In this document: one piece after another, positions 7,915 through 14,953 of the stretch
How the letters are laid out: each line of letters starts with the position of its first letter
Numbering within the stretch: the stretch's first letter is position 1
Origin: Accumulibacter sp.
Lineage (GTDB): Bacteria; Pseudomonadota; Gammaproteobacteria; Burkholderiales; Rhodocyclaceae
NCBI GenBank assembly: GCA_031274075.1
Contig: JAISQQ010000176.1
Location: forward strand, 1-24,854
DNA length: 24,854 nt
Reading direction: 5' to 3'
Translations under genes and position numbers: made by a program
Notes under the pieces: model-generated
Databases searched by the model: none
What the model saw: the letters and a program-made list of their open reading frames with translations, nothing else
Told to the model about the DNA's origin: nothing

Positions 7915-7970
7915 GGATAGCCTGAATCCAATGAACTATTCTGGATGGCCTGAATCCAATGAGCTATTTT
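7915..7970 (+). repeat. 28-bp tandem duplication
   Basis: Two adjacent 28-bp copies (7915-7942 and 7943-7970) share the core GCCTGAATCCAATGA and differ at three positions. They end one base before an upstream in-frame ATG (7972) of the orphan membrane protein frame. They lie entirely upstream of the promoter proposed for that gene. Confidence 0.85.
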
Positions 7971-8010
7971 CATGGAACGGGCGTGGTTGTTGGCTCAATT
8001 ACCGGTCCGG

Positions 8011-8039
8011 TTGTCGCAGGATTCCATCAGCCTTATAGG
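8011..8039 (+). promoter_or_regulatory. Probable promoter of the orphan membrane protein gene
   Basis: TTGTCG (8011-8016, 4 of 6) and TATAGG (8034-8039, 4 of 6) are separated by exactly 17 bp. Transcription would start near 8046. That is downstream of the first in-frame ATG at 7972, which supports the ATG at 8065 as the true start. Confidence 0.45.
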
Positions 8040-8064
8040 GGCGAAAGAAGAGAAAGGATGCCGC

Positions 8065-8826
8065 ATGACTTTGTTGTCTTCGATAGGATACGCCAGCATA
8101 GGCTTTGCTGTTCTCAAGGGCGCGGTCATCGGGCTTTTCTCGGGGGTGGTCATAACGCTAATAATGAGAAGGCTGGGCTTGTTCAAGCGAGACGGGAAAT
8201 TTCATTCAATAATCGTCAAACTGTACTACCTTTATATCCCGGCGGCCCTGGCCGCGCTTTGCATTGCGTGGTTCACCATCTCGGCGGTCCAGACGGAGGC
8301 GCTGTCTTTCTTCGCCCAGCTTCGCCAGGACATTGTGGGCCTGTCGGTGAGCGCCGCGCGACGCGCCGACGGCGAGATCAGGAAATTGACCGGGGGGAGG
8401 GCGGGCCTCGACGCCGGCCTGCCGAGCGTAGCGAAAACCGTCTCCACGGTCGTTGACGAGGCCTTCGCCTCAAAGCTTCGGGATTATCCCGCGCTCAATT
8501 CGCTTCTCGCGCCGATCCGCAACTCGATATCCGAGACACTCACGAAACAGTTGTTGGACATTCTCGCCGCGAAATTGTCCGAAGCGATGGGATCGCTCGG
8601 ACTTTCCCCCGACAGCGTCGGCGGGTTCATGACCAACGGCATGATAATGAGCCTCGAGGGAGGGCTGTTCGCCGAAATCATAGAAGTCCAACTCAATCGG
8701 CAGTTCGAGGGTTTTCTGGGAAAAGTCCGCATGGCCGGCATAATAATGGCCTTGCCCGTCCTGCTCGAGTTGGGAATTTTTTTCTATGGAAGAAGAAAGA
8801 GACGACGCCAGGCAAGCCTGGGTTGA
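8065..8826 (+). CDS. Uncharacterised three-helix membrane protein
   Basis: I do not recognise a family. The 253-residue protein has two N-terminal transmembrane helices (about 8-35 and 52-75). A soluble, mostly helical middle (about 80-215) holds many Leu, Ala and Ser, with no Cys-pair or obvious nucleotide-binding motif. A third helix (about 222-241) ends in a strongly basic tail (GRRKRRRQ). The start at 8065 is preferred to the in-frame ATG at 7972 because AAAGGA lies 6 nt upstream and a promoter lies in between. At least ten Ile codons are ATA, a codon almost absent from the pil and nuo genes here, while third positions are otherwise GC-rich. That suggests acquisition from elsewhere. It is monocistronic, between the pilQ terminator and the tpiA promoter. 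No function is assigned. Confidence 0.72.
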   Translation: MTLLSSIGYASIGFAVLKGAVIGLFSGVVITLIMRRLGLFKRDGKFHSIIVKLYYLYIPAALAALCIAWFTISAVQTEALSFFAQLRQDIVGLSVSAARRADGEIRKLTGGRAGLDAGLPSVAKTVSTVVDEAFASKLRDYPALNSLLAPIRNSISETLTKQLLDILAAKLSEAMGSLGLSPDSVGGFMTNGMIMSLEGGLFAEIIEVQLNRQFEGFLGKVRMAGIIMALPVLLELGIFFYGRRKRRRQASLG

Positions 8827-8834
8827 ACGAAGCT

Positions 8835-8857
8835 GGAAGGGGTTTGCTTCCCCTTCC
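8835..8857 (+). repeat. 8-bp hairpin downstream of the orphan gene
   Basis: GGAAGGGG (8835-8842) and CCCCTTCC (8850-8857) pair perfectly around a 7-nt loop, starting 8 nt after the stop codon. There is no T-tract after it, so it is at best a weak terminator or a 3'-end stabiliser. The rest of the stretch up to the tpiA promoter shows nothing further. Confidence 0.5.
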
Positions 8858-9008
8858 GGGTCGCTGAAATCCGGCGCGGCTGGCGCTACGTCGGCGCCCT
8901 CGATTCGAAGAACGGGAAACGGGATCGCCGTGCCAGCGCTATGAGGATCAGAATTCAAGCGAGCGGGGAAGGGGGATGGAAGGATCCGCGCGGCGTGCGT
9001 CCATCCGA

Positions 9009-9038
9009 TTGACCATCCGCGCCGCCCGTGGCTATAAT
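9009..9038 (+). promoter_or_regulatory. Sigma70 promoter of tpiA
   Basis: TTGACC (9009-9014, 5 of 6) and a perfect TATAAT (9033-9038) are separated by 18 bp. The predicted start near 9045 leaves a leader of only about 20 nt. This places the upstream in-frame ATG at 9028 outside the transcript and fixes the tpiA start at 9064. Confidence 0.82.
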
Positions 9039-9063
9039 CCCTTTTTTTCGCACAGGGTATGCT

Positions 9064-9819
9064 ATGCGTCAGAAGCTTGTTGCAGGAAACTGGAAAATGC
9101 ACGGCGGGCTCAAGGCCAACCAGCAATTGTTGCAGGATGTCGTGGCCGGGGTGTCGGGCTTGGATGGCGTAGCGGTTGCGGTGTGCGTGCCTTTTCCCTA
9201 TCTGGCCCAGGCGCAGTCGCTGCTGGGCGGGACGCCGGTGGCGTGGGGGGCGCAAAATCTCAGCGAGCAGGCGCAGGGCGCTTTCACCGGCGAGGTGAGC
9301 GCGGCGATGTTGCAGGATTTCGGTTGCCGTTATGTGCTGGTCGGGCATTCCGAGCGCCGGTCGATTTTCGGCGAATCCGACAAGCTGGTCGCCGAGAAGT
9401 TCGCCGCCGCGCTGGCGTCCGGGCTGAGGCCGGTGCTCTGCGTCGGGGAGACCCTGGAACAGCGTGACGCGGGCGGGACGCTCGAAGTGGTTTCCGCCCA
9501 GATCGACGCCGTGCTGGGCCGCGTCGGGGTCGTGGCGTTTTCCGGGGCGGTCGTCGCCTACGAGCCGGTGTGGGCGATCGGCACCGGGCGGACGGCGACT
9601 TCCGCGCAGGCGCAGGAGGTGCATGCCGCCATTCGCGCCCGGATCGCGCAGGCGGACGCGAAGGTGGCCGACGGACTGCGGATTCTCTACGGCGGAAGCG
9701 TGAAGCCGGGCAACGCGGCGGAGCTTTTCGCCATGCCGGACATCGACGGCGGCCTGATCGGAGGCGCTTCGCTGGTGGCGGCCGATTTCCTTTCCATCTG
9801 CGCGGCCGCGCCGCGGTAA
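9064..9819 (+). CDS. tpiA: Triose-phosphate isomerase
   Basis: This cytoplasmic glycolytic and gluconeogenic enzyme interconverts dihydroxyacetone phosphate and glyceraldehyde 3-phosphate. The 251-residue protein is standard length for the TIM-barrel family. Active-site residues are visible: Lys11 in AGNWKMHG, His95 in VGHSERR and Glu167 in AYEPVWAIGTG. The phosphate-binding GGSVKPGN segment lies at 210-217. The start at 9064 (MRQKLVAGNWKMH) matches relatives and the promoter position; the ribosome binding site is weak (AGGG). The stop is 9 nt before secG, so the two are probably cotranscribed. Confidence 0.97.
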   Translation: MRQKLVAGNWKMHGGLKANQQLLQDVVAGVSGLDGVAVAVCVPFPYLAQAQSLLGGTPVAWGAQNLSEQAQGAFTGEVSAAMLQDFGCRYVLVGHSERRSIFGESDKLVAEKFAAALASGLRPVLCVGETLEQRDAGGTLEVVSAQIDAVLGRVGVVAFSGAVVAYEPVWAIGTGRTATSAQAQEVHAAIRARIAQADAKVADGLRILYGGSVKPGNAAELFAMPDIDGGLIGGASLVAADFLSICAAAPR

Positions 9820-9828
9820 TTCGACAAA

Positions 9829-10203
9829 ATGGACTATTTTTTCTCGATCATCCTGATGGTTCACGTGATCGTCGCGCTCGGCATCATCGGGCTGGTGCTG
9901 GTTCAGCACGGCAAGGGCGCGGACATGGGCGCGGCGTTCGGCAGCGGGGCGTCCGGCAGTCTGTTCGGCGCGACCGGTTCGGCCAATTTTCTCAGCAGGA
10001 CGACGGCGGCGCTCGCGGTCATTTTTTTCCTGACCAGCCTTTCGCTGGCCTATCTGGCTTCCGAAAGGCCCCGGATATCTGGCAGCGTGATGCAGGATGC
10101 GGTACAATCGCCGCCTGTCCCGACGACGCCCGTTCCGGCGGAAGGCGAGGGCGCCGGAGGTTCCGCGGATCCTGATTCCAGGACAAAGGATATTCCCAGG
10201 TAA
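9829..10203 (+). CDS. secG: Preprotein translocase subunit SecG
   Basis: SecG is the small non-essential subunit of the SecYEG channel and helps SecA-driven protein export across the inner membrane. The 124-residue protein has two transmembrane helices (about 3-25 and 57-76). The conserved loop QHGKGADMGAAFGSGASGS and the FLSRTTA segment lie between them. A hydrophilic Pro/Gly/Glu-rich tail (about 80-124) of low conservation follows, as is common in betaproteobacterial SecG. It follows tpiA by 9 nt and precedes a leucine tRNA, a gene order conserved in many proteobacteria. Confidence 0.95.
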   Translation: MDYFFSIILMVHVIVALGIIGLVLVQHGKGADMGAAFGSGASGSLFGATGSANFLSRTTAALAVIFFLTSLSLAYLASERPRISGSVMQDAVQSPPVPTTPVPAEGEGAGGSADPDSRTKDIPR

Positions 10204-10274
10204 ACGGGATTGTTGGGCGGCGGGAGTGCCTTTCCTCGTGCAGTCTCGCCGTATGACGTGGATGACGTAGTTGC

Positions 10275-10359
10275 GCCGACGTGGTGGAATTGGTAGACAC
10301 GCTATCTTGAGGGGGTAGTGACTTCGGTCGTATGAGTTCGAGTCTCATCGTCGGCACCA
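10275..10359 (+). tRNA. leuU: tRNA-Leu (anticodon GAG)
   Basis: The acceptor stem GCCGACG (10275-10281) pairs with CGTCGGC (10349-10355), followed by A and an encoded CCA. The D arm carries GTGG and TTGGTAGACAC. The anticodon stem is CTATC/GGTAG with loop TTGAGGG, giving anticodon GAG at 10309-10311, which reads CUU and CUC. The variable arm GAC-TTCG-GTC marks a class II tRNA. The T arm is ATGAG-TTCGAGT-CTCAT. No separate promoter or terminator is evident, so it may be processed from a tpiA-secG or nuo transcript. The gene symbol is by analogy with Escherichia coli. Confidence 0.96.
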
Positions 10360-10414
10360 GGTACAGTCGTTTCGTGAGGATGGCTTCGTTTTACAACAGA
10401 GGGCGTGATCGATC

Positions 10415-10789
10415 ATGCTGGAAAACTACTTCCCGGTGCTTGTTTTCGTTCTGATCAGTATCGTTTTCGCGGTGGCGCCCGTGATCTCCGGGCTGGTGCT
10501 CGCGCCCCATCGTCCCGACAGCGAAAAGCTTTCGCGCTACGAATGCGGCATCGAGGCGTTCGACGGCGCGCGCGCCAAGTTCGACGTCCGCTACTACCTG
10601 ATTTCGATCCTGTTCATTCTCTTCGACCTGGAAGTCGCCTTCCTGCTGCCGTGGGCGACGATCTTCAAGGAAATCGTGCAGACCGATTCGGTGAAGTGGT
10701 TCGGTTTCGTGGAAATGCTTGTTTTCATAGCGATTCTGGTGGTCGGCTACGTCTATGCGTGGGCTCGTGGCGCGCTCGATTGGGAGTGA
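10415..10789 (+). CDS. nuoA: NADH-quinone oxidoreductase subunit A
   Basis: NuoA is a small membrane subunit of complex I at the junction of the peripheral and membrane arms. The 124-residue protein has three transmembrane helices (about 6-28, 60-82 and 96-117). The first loop carries the conserved YECGIEAFD (42-50), and [11 protein letters not shown] (70-80) is also conserved. It is the first of fourteen nuo genes. AGAGGG lies 11 nt ahead of the ATG. No clear promoter stands between the tRNA and this gene, so the operon promoter may lie upstream of the tRNA. Confidence 0.96.
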   Translation: MLENYFPVLVFVLISIVFAVAPVISGLVLAPHRPDSEKLSRYECGIEAFDGARAKFDVRYYLISILFILFDLEVAFLLPWATIFKEIVQTDSVKWFGFVEMLVFIAILVVGYVYAWARGALDWE

Positions 10790-10796
10790 TTGAAGA

Positions 10797-11273
10797 ATGG
10801 GTATCGAGGGAATTCTCCAGGAAGGCTTCATCACCACGAACGCCGACCGGCTGATCAACTACATGCGCACCGGCTCGATGTGGCCGGTGACTTTCGGCCT
10901 GGCCTGCTGCGCGATGGAGATGATCCACACCGGCTGCTCGCGCTACGACCTCGACCGTTTCGGCATCGTCTTTCGCCCGAGTCCGCGCCACTCCGACGTG
11001 ATGATCGTCGCCGGAACGCTGACCAACAAGATGGCTCCGGCCTTGAGGAAGGTCTATGACCAGATGGCCGAACCGCGCTGGGTCATTTCGATGGGTTCCT
11101 GCGCGAACGGCGGCGGCTACTACCATTACTCGTATTCCGTGGTGCGCGGCTGCGACCGCATCATTCCGGTCGACATCTATATTCCCGGCTGCCCTCCCAC
11201 GTCGGAGGCGCTGCTGTACGGCATCCTGCAATTGCAGGACAAGATCCACCGCACCAGCACCATCGCCCGTTAA
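10797..11273 (+). CDS. nuoB: NADH-quinone oxidoreductase subunit B
   Basis: NuoB (the PSST subunit) carries the terminal [4Fe-4S] cluster N2 that passes electrons to quinone. The 158-residue protein has the four expected ligands: the tandem pair Cys37-Cys38 in GLACCAMEM, Cys102 in [10 protein letters not shown] and Cys132 in PGCPP. Length and start ([10 protein letters not shown]) are normal for betaproteobacteria. It begins 7 nt after nuoA. Confidence 0.97.
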   Translation: MGIEGILQEGFITTNADRLINYMRTGSMWPVTFGLACCAMEMIHTGCSRYDLDRFGIVFRPSPRHSDVMIVAGTLTNKMAPALRKVYDQMAEPRWVISMGSCANGGGYYHYSYSVVRGCDRIIPVDIYIPGCPPTSEALLYGILQLQDKIHRTSTIAR

Positions 11274-11291
11274 TCGATCCGAAAGAACTTC

Positions 11292-11897
11292 ATGTCCACC
11301 AAGCTTGAACTGCTCGGCCAGAATCTGCAAAAGCATCTCGGGGAGCGGATCGCCGGGCTGCGGACGGCCCTTGGCGAGATCAGCATCGATGTCGATGCCG
11401 CCGTCTATATGGAAGCGATGCTGAAGCTGCGCGACGAGCCGGAACTCCGCTTCGAACAGTTGATCGACCTTTGCGGCGTCGATTATTCGGCCTATGGCGA
11501 CGGGCGGTGGAAGGGAAAGCGCTTTGCCGTCGTCACCCACCTGACTTCGGTGACTCACAACTGGCGTCTTCGCGTCCGCTGTTTCGCGCCCGACGACGAT
11601 TTTCCCGCGGTGCCGTCGATCGTCTCCGTCTGGAACTCGGCCAACTGGTTCGAGCGGGAGGCTTTCGACCTATTCGGGATCGTCTTCCCGGGGCATGCCG
11701 ACCTGCGCCGCCTGCTGTGCGATTACGGCTTCGTCGGGCATCCCTTCCGCAAGGATTTCCCGGTCAGCGGCTACGTCGAAATGCGCTACGATCCGGAACA
11801 GAAGCGCGTCGTCTATCAGCCGGTCAGCATCGAGCCGCGCGAGATAACGCCCCGGACCGTGCGGGAAGAGAACTACGGGAACGTGGAAAATGCCTGA
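11292..11897 (+). CDS. nuoC: NADH-quinone oxidoreductase subunit C
   Basis: NuoC is the 30-kDa subunit of the connecting module and has no cofactor. The 201-residue protein shows the family signature [26 protein letters not shown] split across about 117-142, followed by [12 protein letters not shown]. It is a separate gene, not fused to nuoD as in enterobacteria. Its 3' end overlaps the nuoD start by 8 nt. Confidence 0.96.
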   Translation: MSTKLELLGQNLQKHLGERIAGLRTALGEISIDVDAAVYMEAMLKLRDEPELRFEQLIDLCGVDYSAYGDGRWKGKRFAVVTHLTSVTHNWRLRVRCFAPDDDFPAVPSIVSVWNSANWFEREAFDLFGIVFPGHADLRRLLCDYGFVGHPFRKDFPVSGYVEMRYDPEQKRVVYQPVSIEPREITPRTVREENYGNVENA

Positions 11898-13143
11898 TAT
11901 CCAGAACTACACCCTCAATTTCGGCCCCCAGCATCCGGCGGCGCATGGGGTGTTGCGCCTGGTGCTCGAACTCGACGGCGAGGTCGTCACGCGCGCCGAT
12001 CCGCACATCGGCATGTTGCATCGGGGCACCGAGAAGCTGGTGGAAACGAAAACCTGGGTCCAGGCGCTGCCTTACATGGACCGGCTCGACTACATGTCGA
12101 TGATGTGCAGCGAGCACGCCTACTGCCTGGCCGTCGAGCGGATGCTGGGCATCGAGGCGCCGGTTCGCGCGCAATACATCCGGGTGATGTTCGACGAGAT
12201 TACCCGCCTGTTGAGCCATCTCCTGTTCATCGGCTCGCACGGCCTCGACGTCGGCGCCATGTCGATGATGCTGTACGCCGTGCGCGAACGCGAGGATCTG
12301 GTCGATTGCTATGAGGCGGTTTCCGGAACGCGCTGGCACGCGGCGTATTACCGCCCCGGCGGGGTCTACCGCGATTTGCCGGACAGCATGCCGCAATACA
12401 AGGAATCCAAGTGGAAGAACGGCGCCCGGCTCAAGCAGTTGAACGAGGCGCGGAGCGGAAGCTTCCTCGATTTCCTGCAGGATTTCGTCAGCCGTTTCCC
12501 GAAGATCGTCGACGACTACGAGACCCTGCTCACCGACAACCGCATCTGGAAGCAGCGCCTGGTCGATGTCGGCGTCGTCTCGCCCGAGCGCGCCTTGCAG
12601 CTCGGCTGCACCGGCGTCATGCTGCGCGGTTCCGGTTTTGCCTGGGATCTGCGCAAGAAGCAGCCCTACGCGGTTTATGACCGCCTCGATTTCGACATTC
12701 CGGTCGGGGCGACGGGCGATTGCTACGACCGCTATCTGGTGCGCATCAACGAAATGCGCCAGTCGAACCGCATCATCCAGCAGTGCATCGACTGGCTGCG
12801 CGCCAATCCGGGCCCGGTCATTTGCGACAATTACAAGGTGGCGCCGCCGCCTCGCGCCGGCATGAAGTCGAACATGGAAGCCTTGATCCACCATTTCAAG
12901 CTGTGTTCGGAAGGTATCCACGTCCCGGAAGGAGAGGTTTATTCGGCCGTCGAGAATCCCAAGGGGGAATTCGGCGTCTATGTCGTTTCCGACGGCGCCA
13001 ACAAGCCTTACCGGCTGAAGATTCGTTCGGGCGCCTACGCCCACTTGGCGGCCATCGACGAACTGGTGCGCGGCCACATGATTGCCGACGTGGTGGCCAT
13101 CATCGGCAATATCGATATCATTTTTGGCGAGATAGACCGCTGA
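11890..13143 (+). CDS. nuoD: NADH-quinone oxidoreductase subunit D
   Basis: NuoD is the 49-kDa subunit; with NuoB it forms the quinone-binding pocket. The 417-residue protein contains [11 protein letters not shown] (10-20), HRGTEKL (44-50) and [10 protein letters not shown] (63-72), which line the quinone site in the family. The C-terminus ends GEIDR, as expected. It overlaps nuoC by 8 nt and shares its stop with the nuoE start (TGATG). Confidence 0.97.
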   Translation: MPDIQNYTLNFGPQHPAAHGVLRLVLELDGEVVTRADPHIGMLHRGTEKLVETKTWVQALPYMDRLDYMSMMCSEHAYCLAVERMLGIEAPVRAQYIRVMFDEITRLLSHLLFIGSHGLDVGAMSMMLYAVREREDLVDCYEAVSGTRWHAAYYRPGGVYRDLPDSMPQYKESKWKNGARLKQLNEARSGSFLDFLQDFVSRFPKIVDDYETLLTDNRIWKQRLVDVGVVSPERALQLGCTGVMLRGSGFAWDLRKKQPYAVYDRLDFDIPVGATGDCYDRYLVRINEMRQSNRIIQQCIDWLRANPGPVICDNYKVAPPPRAGMKSNMEALIHHFKLCSEGIHVPEGEVYSAVENPKGEFGVYVVSDGANKPYRLKIRSGAYAHLAAIDELVRGHMIADVVAIIGNIDIIFGEIDR

Positions 13144-13616
13144 TGTTGACTAAAGAGTCCATACAGAAAATCGATCGCGAGATCGCCAAGTATCCCGCCG
13201 GGCAGAAACAGTCGGCGGTGATGGCGGCGCTGGCCATTGCGCAGGAAGAACTGGACTGGCTGCCGGGCGAAGCGATCGAGTTCGTGGCGAATTATCTGGG
13301 GATGCCGCCGATCGCCGCCTACGAGGTGGCGAGTTTCTACAACATGTACGATCTCGAGCCGGTCGGCAGGCACAAGTTGACGGTGTGCACCAACCTGCCG
13401 TGCCTATTGTCGGGCGGCGTCGACGCCGCCGGGTATCTCAAGAGTAAACTCGGCATCGGCTTCAACGAGACGACCCCGGATGGAAGGTTCACGCTCAAGG
13501 AAGGCGAGTGCATGGGCGCCTGCGGCGACGCGCCGGTCCTGCTGGTGAACAACCGGCGCATGTGCGGCCGCATGCAGCCGGAGGAAATCGACAAACTGCT
13601 GGAGGATCTCGAATAA
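13143..13616 (+). CDS. nuoE: NADH-quinone oxidoreductase subunit E
   Basis: NuoE is the 24-kDa thioredoxin-like subunit of the NADH dehydrogenase module and carries [2Fe-2S] cluster N1a. In this 157-residue protein the ligands are Cys82 and Cys87 (CTNLPC) and Cys123 and Cys127 (CMGAC). The open frame extends far upstream inside nuoD, but the ATG at 13143 gives the usual N-terminus ([14 protein letters not shown]). It overlaps the nuoD stop by one base, and its TAA overlaps the nuoF ATG by one base. Confidence 0.96.
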   Translation: MLTKESIQKIDREIAKYPAGQKQSAVMAALAIAQEELDWLPGEAIEFVANYLGMPPIAAYEVASFYNMYDLEPVGRHKLTVCTNLPCLLSGGVDAAGYLKSKLGIGFNETTPDGRFTLKEGECMGACGDAPVLLVNNRRMCGRMQPEEIDKLLEDLE

Positions 13617-14944
13617 TGGCAATCCTCGGCGCGATCAACCCGATATTGACCGTCGGTTGGGACGGCGACGCCGCGTGGCGTCTGCAGGATTACGTCAAGC
13701 GGGGCGGCTACAAGGCTCTCGCAAGGATTTTCGAGGACAGGATTTCCCCGGACCAGCTGATCGGCGAAATCAAGAAATCGGGTCTGCGCGGACGCGGCGG
13801 CGCGGGCTTTCCCACCGGCCTGAAGTGGAGCTTCATGCCGAAGGATTTCAAGGACGGCAAATACATCGTCTGCAACACCGACGAGGGCGAGCCGGGGACC
13901 TTCAAGGATCGCGATATCCTGCGCTGCAATCCGCACGCGGTGATCGAGGGCATGGTGATCGCCGCCTACGCGGTCGGCGCGGCGCGCGGCTACAACTACA
14001 TTCACGGTGAAATCTGGGATATGTACAAGCGCTTCGAGGAAGCGCTCGACGAGGCGCGCGCCGCCGGATTCGTCGGCCAGGACATCCTCGGCTCGGGTTT
14101 CGATTTCGAGTTGTTCGCCCACCACGGCTACGGGGCCTACATTTGCGGCGAGGAATCGGCGCTGCTCGAATCGATCGAGGGCAAGAAGGGGCAGCCGCGC
14201 TTCAAGCCGCCGTTTCCCGCCAGCGTGGGCCTCTATGGAAAACCGACCACGATCAACAACACCGAGACCTTCGCCGCGGTGCCCTTCGTCCTGAACATGG
14301 GCGCCGAGGCCTATCTCGAGGCCGGCAAGCCGAACAACGCCGGCACCAAACTGTTTTCCGTGTCCGGGCACGTCAACCGTCCGGGCAATTACGAGATCCC
14401 GCTCGGCACGCCGTTCGCCACCCTGCTCGAAATGGCCGGGGGCATGCGCGGCGGGCGCAAGCTGAAAGCCTGCATCCCGGGAGGCTCGTCCGCGCCGGTC
14501 CTGCCGGCGGAAGTGATCATGGATTGCACCCTGGACTACGACGCCATCAGCAAGGCGGGTTCGATGCTGGGCTCCGGCGCGGTCATCGTGATGGATGAGA
14601 CGACCTGCATGGTCAAGGCGCTGGAACGCCTGTCGTATTTCTACCACGAGGAATCCTGCGGCCAGTGCACACCGTGCCGCGAAGGCACCGGCTGGCTGTA
14701 CGGGATCGTGCATCGGATCGAACACGGAGCGGGGCGTCCGGAGGACCTGGATCTCCTGCGCGGCATCACGGCGAACATCATGGGACGGACCGTTTGCGCC
14801 CTGGGCGACGCGGCTTCGATGCCGGTGCAGGGTTTTCTCAAGCATTTCCGGGACGAATTCGAGTACCACGTCGAAAACGGGAAATGTCTCGTCCCGCCGG
14901 AAGTGCAACGCGCCGGCAGCACCTTCTTCAAGGCGACGGTTTAA
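13616..14944 (+). CDS. nuoF: NADH-quinone oxidoreductase subunit F
   Basis: NuoF is the 51-kDa subunit that binds NADH and FMN and carries [4Fe-4S] cluster N3. The 442-residue protein has the FMN/NADH glycine-rich segment [13 protein letters not shown] (59-71) and the [13 protein letters not shown] segment (87-99). The N3 ligands are Cys348, Cys351 and Cys354 in [14 protein letters not shown], plus Cys394. The frame is open further upstream, but the start at 13616 overlaps the nuoE stop (TAATG) and gives a family-typical N-terminus. Confidence 0.97.
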   Translation: MAILGAINPILTVGWDGDAAWRLQDYVKRGGYKALARIFEDRISPDQLIGEIKKSGLRGRGGAGFPTGLKWSFMPKDFKDGKYIVCNTDEGEPGTFKDRDILRCNPHAVIEGMVIAAYAVGAARGYNYIHGEIWDMYKRFEEALDEARAAGFVGQDILGSGFDFELFAHHGYGAYICGEESALLESIEGKKGQPRFKPPFPASVGLYGKPTTINNTETFAAVPFVLNMGAEAYLEAGKPNNAGTKLFSVSGHVNRPGNYEIPLGTPFATLLEMAGGMRGGRKLKACIPGGSSAPVLPAEVIMDCTLDYDAISKAGSMLGSGAVIVMDETTCMVKALERLSYFYHEESCGQCTPCREGTGWLYGIVHRIEHGAGRPEDLDLLRGITANIMGRTVCALGDAASMPVQGFLKHFRDEFEYHVENGKCLVPPEVQRAGSTFFKATV

Positions 14945-14953
14945 GGCGGCGAT

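Larger units (their letters stand above)
7602..8064. other. Repeat-rich intergenic region between pilQ and the orphan membrane protein gene
   Basis: I see no credible gene in these 463 bases. The stretch holds nested repeats: outer 12-bp inverted repeats, a triple 16-bp tandem repeat, two oppositely oriented REP-like hairpins and a 28-bp tandem duplication. The promoter of the downstream gene lies at the end. Composition changes abruptly from AT-rich at both edges to very GC-rich in the core. Confidence 0.8.

Noticed and set aside
7602..7971. CRISPR array suggested by repeats in this region
   Set aside because: The 16-bp copies are directly adjacent without spacers, the 28-bp copies number only two without spacer, and there are no cas genes.
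7972..8064. A longer N-terminus (31 more residues) for the orphan membrane protein, from the ATG at 7972
   Set aside because: There is no ribosome binding site there; the preceding sequence is the 28-bp repeat. The predicted promoter lies inside this stretch, and AAAGGA precedes the ATG at 8065.
9028..9063. A 12-residue longer N-terminus for tpiA
   Set aside because: It would place the start codon between the -35 and -10 boxes, and the family N-terminus begins at the 9064 Met.
8470..10107. A 545-codon minus-strand frame across the orphan gene, tpiA and secG
   Set aside because: It is antisense to tpiA and secG, which are certain. The product is Arg/His/Gly-rich without a domain, and there is no plausible start context.
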